A program made the position numbers and the translations under genes. The notes beneath the pieces are model-generated. The model did not search any database and was not told the DNA's origin. It saw nothing but the letters and a program-made list of their open reading frames with translations. 9,527 nt of DNA, taken from Candidatus Electronema nielsenii (GTDB lineage Bacteria; Desulfobacterota; Desulfobulbia; Desulfobulbales; Desulfobulbaceae). Each line of letters begins with the position of its first letter. The stretch's first letter is position 1. Positions 7,245 through 9,527 of this stretch are shown here, piece by piece. The DNA is taken from contig JAGIXO010000064.1 in assembly GCA_026122915.1 (NCBI GenBank), positions 1 to 9,527 of the forward strand, written 5' to 3'.

Positions 7245-7267
7245 GTGGAAGGAGAAGAAAGTTTGCT

Positions 7268-7540
7268 TTACTGCGCTTGCTCCGTTTGCTTGACCATCTC
7301 CTCCATCTTTTGATTTTGTGCATTCTGCAAGGCTTGCGAGTCATTGGCCTTATTTAAGGGCTTCTGGATTTGCTCAACCGCTTTTTGCGCCACCTTGTCT
7401 GAGGCTTGTTCCACCACGCCTTTTTTCTTCTCCCCTGGCTTTTCCTCCGAGCAACCAACTAACAGCCCGAAAAGTGCCAGCCCACAGGCAGTTGCTTTGA
7501 GATAACTTCTGTTTCTCATTTTGTTGCGCATGTTTCTCAT
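7268..7540 (-). CDS. Small lipoprotein of unknown function
   Basis: A 90-residue protein with a lipoprotein signal: a basic N-terminus, the hydrophobic run LALFGLLVGC, and the lipobox LVGC with C30 as the lipidated residue. The mature part is about 61 residues, highly charged and rich in Lys, Glu and Gln, with predicted helical or coiled-coil character (for example DKVAQKAVEQIQKPLNKAND). The residue after Cys30 is Ser rather than Asp, so by the enterobacterial sorting rule it would go to the outer membrane; that rule may not hold here. Three Met codons (1, 4, 8) lie at the start; the first is preferred because GGAGGA stands 8 bases before it. It follows murJ by 90 nt and ends before a strong terminator, so it is probably cotranscribed with murJ. 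I do not recognise a named family. Confidence 0.82.
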   Translation of the reverse strand: MRNMRNKMRNRSYLKATACGLALFGLLVGCSEEKPGEKKKGVVEQASDKVAQKAVEQIQKPLNKANDSQALQNAQNQKMEEMVKQTEQAQ

Positions 7541-7615
7541 CGTATTGTTCCTCCAGTTGTAGTTACAGGAGCGAACCCTTGTGTTCCCCCTGTTTTCCTA
7601 AGATCAGTTATTCGC

Positions 7616-7632
7616 GAGGCTAGCATAGCCTC
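7616..7632. repeat. Perfect dyad overlapping the murJ stop codon
   Basis: GAGGCTA (7616-7622), a 3-nt loop and TAGCCTC (7626-7632) form a perfect 7-bp hairpin that includes two bases of the murJ TGA at 7631-7633. On the minus strand no T run follows, so it is not a classical terminator there. It could slow decay from the 3' end of murJ mRNA or mark a processing point between murJ and the lipoprotein gene. Confidence 0.5.
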
Positions 7633-9223
7633 ATTTTCTGATTCGCTGCTTTATTTTTCCGGTGATTTCGTCAAATTCCGGCAGGCGGAGTAAATGCAGC
7701 GCGGCAGCATAGAGCAAGGAAGCACTGCTGATTAAGATTGCAACTCCGGCTAATTGGAGCAAAAGAGTTCCTTGCAGCAGCGAACTAAACAGAATTTTCA
7801 AACCAATGATCCCTAACGCCATGATCGCGCTGGCCGCGATGATCTTGAGCGTACCCAAGGCAAGCTGCTTCAGGGCGAAACCAGCCAGCTTGCGATTCAA
7901 GACAACGCCGAGGAAAAGGAAGTTTAGCACCATTGAGCAAGAGGTAGAAAGGGCAATGGCGCGGAAGGAAAGCTGGTCAATGGTCAGGGTGATGAAGAGA
8001 ATGTTCGCGGCCACGGCAAGGAACGAGCTGATCACCGGGTATTTAGTGTCGTTGAGGGCGTAGAAGACCGGCACCATGATTTTCACCGCTGAATAGGCGA
8101 AGAGGCCGCAGGAATAGCAGATTAGGGCCTCGGCGGTGCGGTGGGTATCCTCAGCGGTAAAGGCTCCGTGCTCAAAGATCAGGCGGATGATCGGCCCGGC
8201 GAGCAGAATCAGGCCGACTGTGGCCGGAATAGTCAGGCTGAAGACCATGACCAAGGAGGAGGAGAAGGTCTGCCGTAGTCCGGCAAAATCCTTCTGCGCG
8301 GCATGACGGGCTAAAACCGGCATAGCGGCGATGGAGAAGGCCACGCCGAACACGCCGATGGGCAATTGCACGAGGCGGAAGGCGTAATTCAGCCAGGACA
8401 CCGAGCCTTCCATGCACGAGGCGGCGAAGTTGGTGTTGACGAAGACGTTGATCTGGGTGGCGGACAGGCCGATGGTGGCGGGCAGCATCAGCCAGAGGAT
8501 GCGTCGCAGGCCAGGGTCGCGGAGGTCAAGCTGTGGCCGGAAGCGGAAGCCAGTTTTGCGCAGCGCGGGCAGCTGGACGAGGAGCTGGAGCAGGCCGCCG
8601 AGCAGCGTTCCCCAAGCCATGCCAACAATCGCGGGCTGGCCGAACTTGGGCAGCAGCCAAGCCAGCGACACGCCGCCGATGATCGAGCCGAGGTTGAAGA
8701 AGGACGAGGACATGGCCGGGACAAAAAACTTGCCCTTGGTATTGAGCATCCCCATCACCGCCGCCGCCAAAGCCACCAGAATCAGAAAGGGGAACATGAT
8801 CTGGCTCATCAAGGCGGTCAGCTCGGTTTTGCCTGCAATTGCCGCAAAATCCGGGGCAAGCAGGCGGACAATCGGCCCGGCGCAGATCATGCCCAGCAGG
8901 ACAATAAGACTGAGCAACATGGCAAGAAAAACCAGCACGTTCGAGGCCAGCCGCCAAGTCGCCTCCTCGCCCTTGTTGCTGTCGTAATCCGAAAACACGG
9001 TGACAAAAGCGGCGGAAAGTGCGCCCTCGCCAAACAAATCGCGGAGCAGGTTAGGAATGCGGAAGGCGACGACAAAGGCATCATAGGCGTAGCCTGCCCC
9101 GAACATGTGGGCGAAAACCTGCTCCCGCGCTAGCCCCAGCACCCGACTGCACATCACCGCGCCGCTGACCGTTCCTGCCGACCGCGCAATCTTCCCGGTT
9201 GAACTGCTTGCTTTTTCTGACAT
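7631..9223 (-). CDS. murJ: Lipid II flippase MurJ (MviN)
   Basis: A 530-residue polytopic protein of the MOP superfamily that flips undecaprenyl-linked peptidoglycan precursor (lipid II) across the inner membrane. The N-terminal signature is complete: SRVLGLARE, then DAFVVAFRIPNLLRDLFGEGALSAAF (split at 48-59 and 60-73). By alignment to the E. coli protein from memory, R27, R33, D48 and R61 match R18, R24, D39 and R52, and R283 in YAFRLVQLPIGVFGVAF matches R270, all central-cavity residues. Length fits the 14-helix form. GGGGA precedes the ATG at 9223. No frameshift or missing key residue is seen. The gene begins a transcription unit divergent from the helicase-like gene and is followed by the small lipoprotein gene. 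The plus strand opposite it has a long open frame, which I take as an artefact of GC-rich codons. Confidence 0.96.
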   Translation of the reverse strand: MSEKASSSTGKIARSAGTVSGAVMCSRVLGLAREQVFAHMFGAGYAYDAFVVAFRIPNLLRDLFGEGALSAAFVTVFSDYDSNKGEEATWRLASNVLVFLAMLLSLIVLLGMICAGPIVRLLAPDFAAIAGKTELTALMSQIMFPFLILVALAAAVMGMLNTKGKFFVPAMSSSFFNLGSIIGGVSLAWLLPKFGQPAIVGMAWGTLLGGLLQLLVQLPALRKTGFRFRPQLDLRDPGLRRILWLMLPATIGLSATQINVFVNTNFAASCMEGSVSWLNYAFRLVQLPIGVFGVAFSIAAMPVLARHAAQKDFAGLRQTFSSSLVMVFSLTIPATVGLILLAGPIIRLIFEHGAFTAEDTHRTAEALICYSCGLFAYSAVKIMVPVFYALNDTKYPVISSFLAVAANILFITLTIDQLSFRAIALSTSCSMVLNFLFLGVVLNRKLAGFALKQLALGTLKIIAASAIMALGIIGLKILFSSLLQGTLLLQLAGVAILISSASLLYAAALHLLRLPEFDEITGKIKQRIRK

Positions 9224-9381
9224 AATTTCCCCGACTCTGAACAGCCGGTTTGATGGTTATCGCTTGACTTGAAAGGGATTAAGGATGAGAATGCGGCTCA
9301 TCATTTCCCGACAGATGGTTGTTACCATTCCCGGAGCAAAAGGGGAAGCCCTTTTCCGCGCAAAAAAACAAGCTCTTCATC
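9224..9381. promoter_or_regulatory. Divergent intergenic region with three short dyads
   Basis: This region separates murJ from the plus-strand helicase-like gene. Three perfect dyads occur in a row: GATGAG/CTCATC (9284-9302, 7-nt loop), ATGGT/ACCAT (9315-9328, 4-nt loop) and AAAAGGG/CCCTTTT (9338-9355, 4-nt loop). A weak plus-strand promoter candidate is TTGACT (9264-9269), 17 bases, then GAGAAT (9287-9292). If it is used, the last two dyads fall in the leader of the plus-strand gene. I could not pick out a confident murJ promoter. Confidence 0.35.
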
Positions 9382-9527
9382 ATGCCAAAAGCCCTCCATC
9401 CCAAAGCCACCGCCTTTGTCAGCCAGAATTTATTTGCTGGGCTATCTTCTTTTGCCGAATTGGAAAACCGCATTGCGGCTCTGCCTGACAATCAGTCTCG
9501 CGGCGATGCCTTTGAAGTTTTTGCTGA
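9382..9527 (+). CDS. N-terminal fragment of a probable SF2 helicase/restriction-type protein (3' end outside window)
   Basis: An ATG at 9382 opens a frame that runs off the right edge after 48 codons and 2 bases. The peptide (MPKALHPKATAFVSQNLF..., ending RGDAFEVFA) resembles, from memory, the start of large DEAD/DEAH-box helicases that carry a restriction-endonuclease-like (Mrr-type) domain at the N-terminus; phrases such as ELENRIAALP and RGDAFEVFAE are typical there. No catalytic motif lies within the visible part, so the call rests on that resemblance alone. There is no good Shine-Dalgarno before the ATG. The frame is open upstream to 9289 without another ATG, so a start at TTG 9319 is possible. 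It is divergent from murJ. Confidence 0.55.
   Translation, partial: MPKALHPKATAFVSQNLFAGLSSFAELENRIAALPDNQSRGDAFEVFA

Larger units (their letters stand above)
6921..7267. other. Gene-free regulatory region between rng and the lipoprotein gene
   Basis: I see no convincing gene in these 347 bases. In the order read on the minus strand, the stretch contains a terminator for the murJ-lipoprotein unit, a second terminator-like hairpin with a long T tract, a sigma70-type promoter, and an attenuator-like hairpin about 105 bases before the rng start codon. Each is listed separately. The remaining part, 6921-7025, is the distal rng leader; I saw no strong structure or known riboswitch there. Confidence 0.7.

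Noticed and set aside
7616..7632. Hairpin at the murJ stop considered as a terminator
   Set aside because: On the minus strand it is followed by GCGAATAAC with no T run. On the plus strand ATTTTC follows, but no plus-strand gene ends there.
8366..9133. Long plus-strand open frame of 255 codons
   Set aside because: It lies wholly opposite murJ, and its composition (runs of Gln, Glu, His, Arg, Gly) is what antisense of a membrane-protein gene gives. MurJ is unmistakable on the other strand.
9285..9488. Plus-strand 67-codon frame beginning at 9285
   Set aside because: It runs through the dyad-rich intergenic region and overlaps the helicase-like start in another frame. The frame opening at 9382 gives family-like sequence and continues to the edge, whereas this one stops at 9488.

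Overview
The window looks like a piece of a Gram-negative chromosome carrying mostly cell-envelope genes. Seven complete genes lie on the minus strand, and a partial plus-strand gene sits at each edge. The genes are LPS and outer-membrane functions (an LptF/LptG permease, a GT9 glycosyltransferase), an inner-membrane M23 peptidase, the lipid II flippase MurJ and an RNase G. The gene order and protein flavour resemble Desulfobulbales or other former deltaproteobacteria. That placement is an impression from protein style, not a search result.

Layout by coordinate: (a) 1-132 plus, the C-terminal end of an unrecognised gene, which stops 2 bases from the convergent GT9 gene. (b) 135-6920 minus, a probable five-gene operon transcribed as rng (RNase G), M23 peptidase, lptF-type permease, LPG-synthase-TM/UPF0104-type membrane protein, GT9 glycosyltransferase. 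Junctions are tight: 29 nt, an 11-nt overlap, 2 nt, then 97 nt containing part of a 23-bp tandem repeat. (c) 6921-7267, a gene-free stretch. On the minus strand it holds two terminator-like hairpins, then a good sigma70-type promoter (TTGGCA-N17-TATCAT), then a hairpin plus T7 tract that looks like an attenuator ahead of rng. (d) 7268-9223 minus, murJ followed by a 90-residue lipoprotein gene, probably one unit ending at the terminator at 7205-7244. (e) 9224-9381, a divergent intergenic region with three short perfect dyads. (f) 9382 to the end, plus strand, the first 48 codons of a gene that resembles the N-terminus of large SF2 helicase/restriction-type proteins.

How the genes fit together: MurJ flips lipid II for peptidoglycan synthesis. 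The M23 protein probably cuts peptidoglycan cross-links or recruits a hydrolase. LptF-type permeases extract LPS from the inner membrane, the GT9 enzyme probably adds a sugar to the LPS core or another glycan, and the UPF0104-type protein probably moves or modifies a lipid. RNase G at the head of the operon places an RNA-processing enzyme under the same promoter as envelope genes.

The most unusual points are a probable Ada-like zinc-binding domain fused to the C-terminus of the LptF-type permease; a 23-bp tandem repeat that encodes the tail and the stop codon of the UPF0104-type protein; and the attenuator-like leader of rng. I saw no CRISPR array, tRNA, rRNA or insertion sequence, and no clear candidate for a wholly new system. 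The helicase-like gene entering at the right edge may be the start of an accessory or defence locus outside the window.
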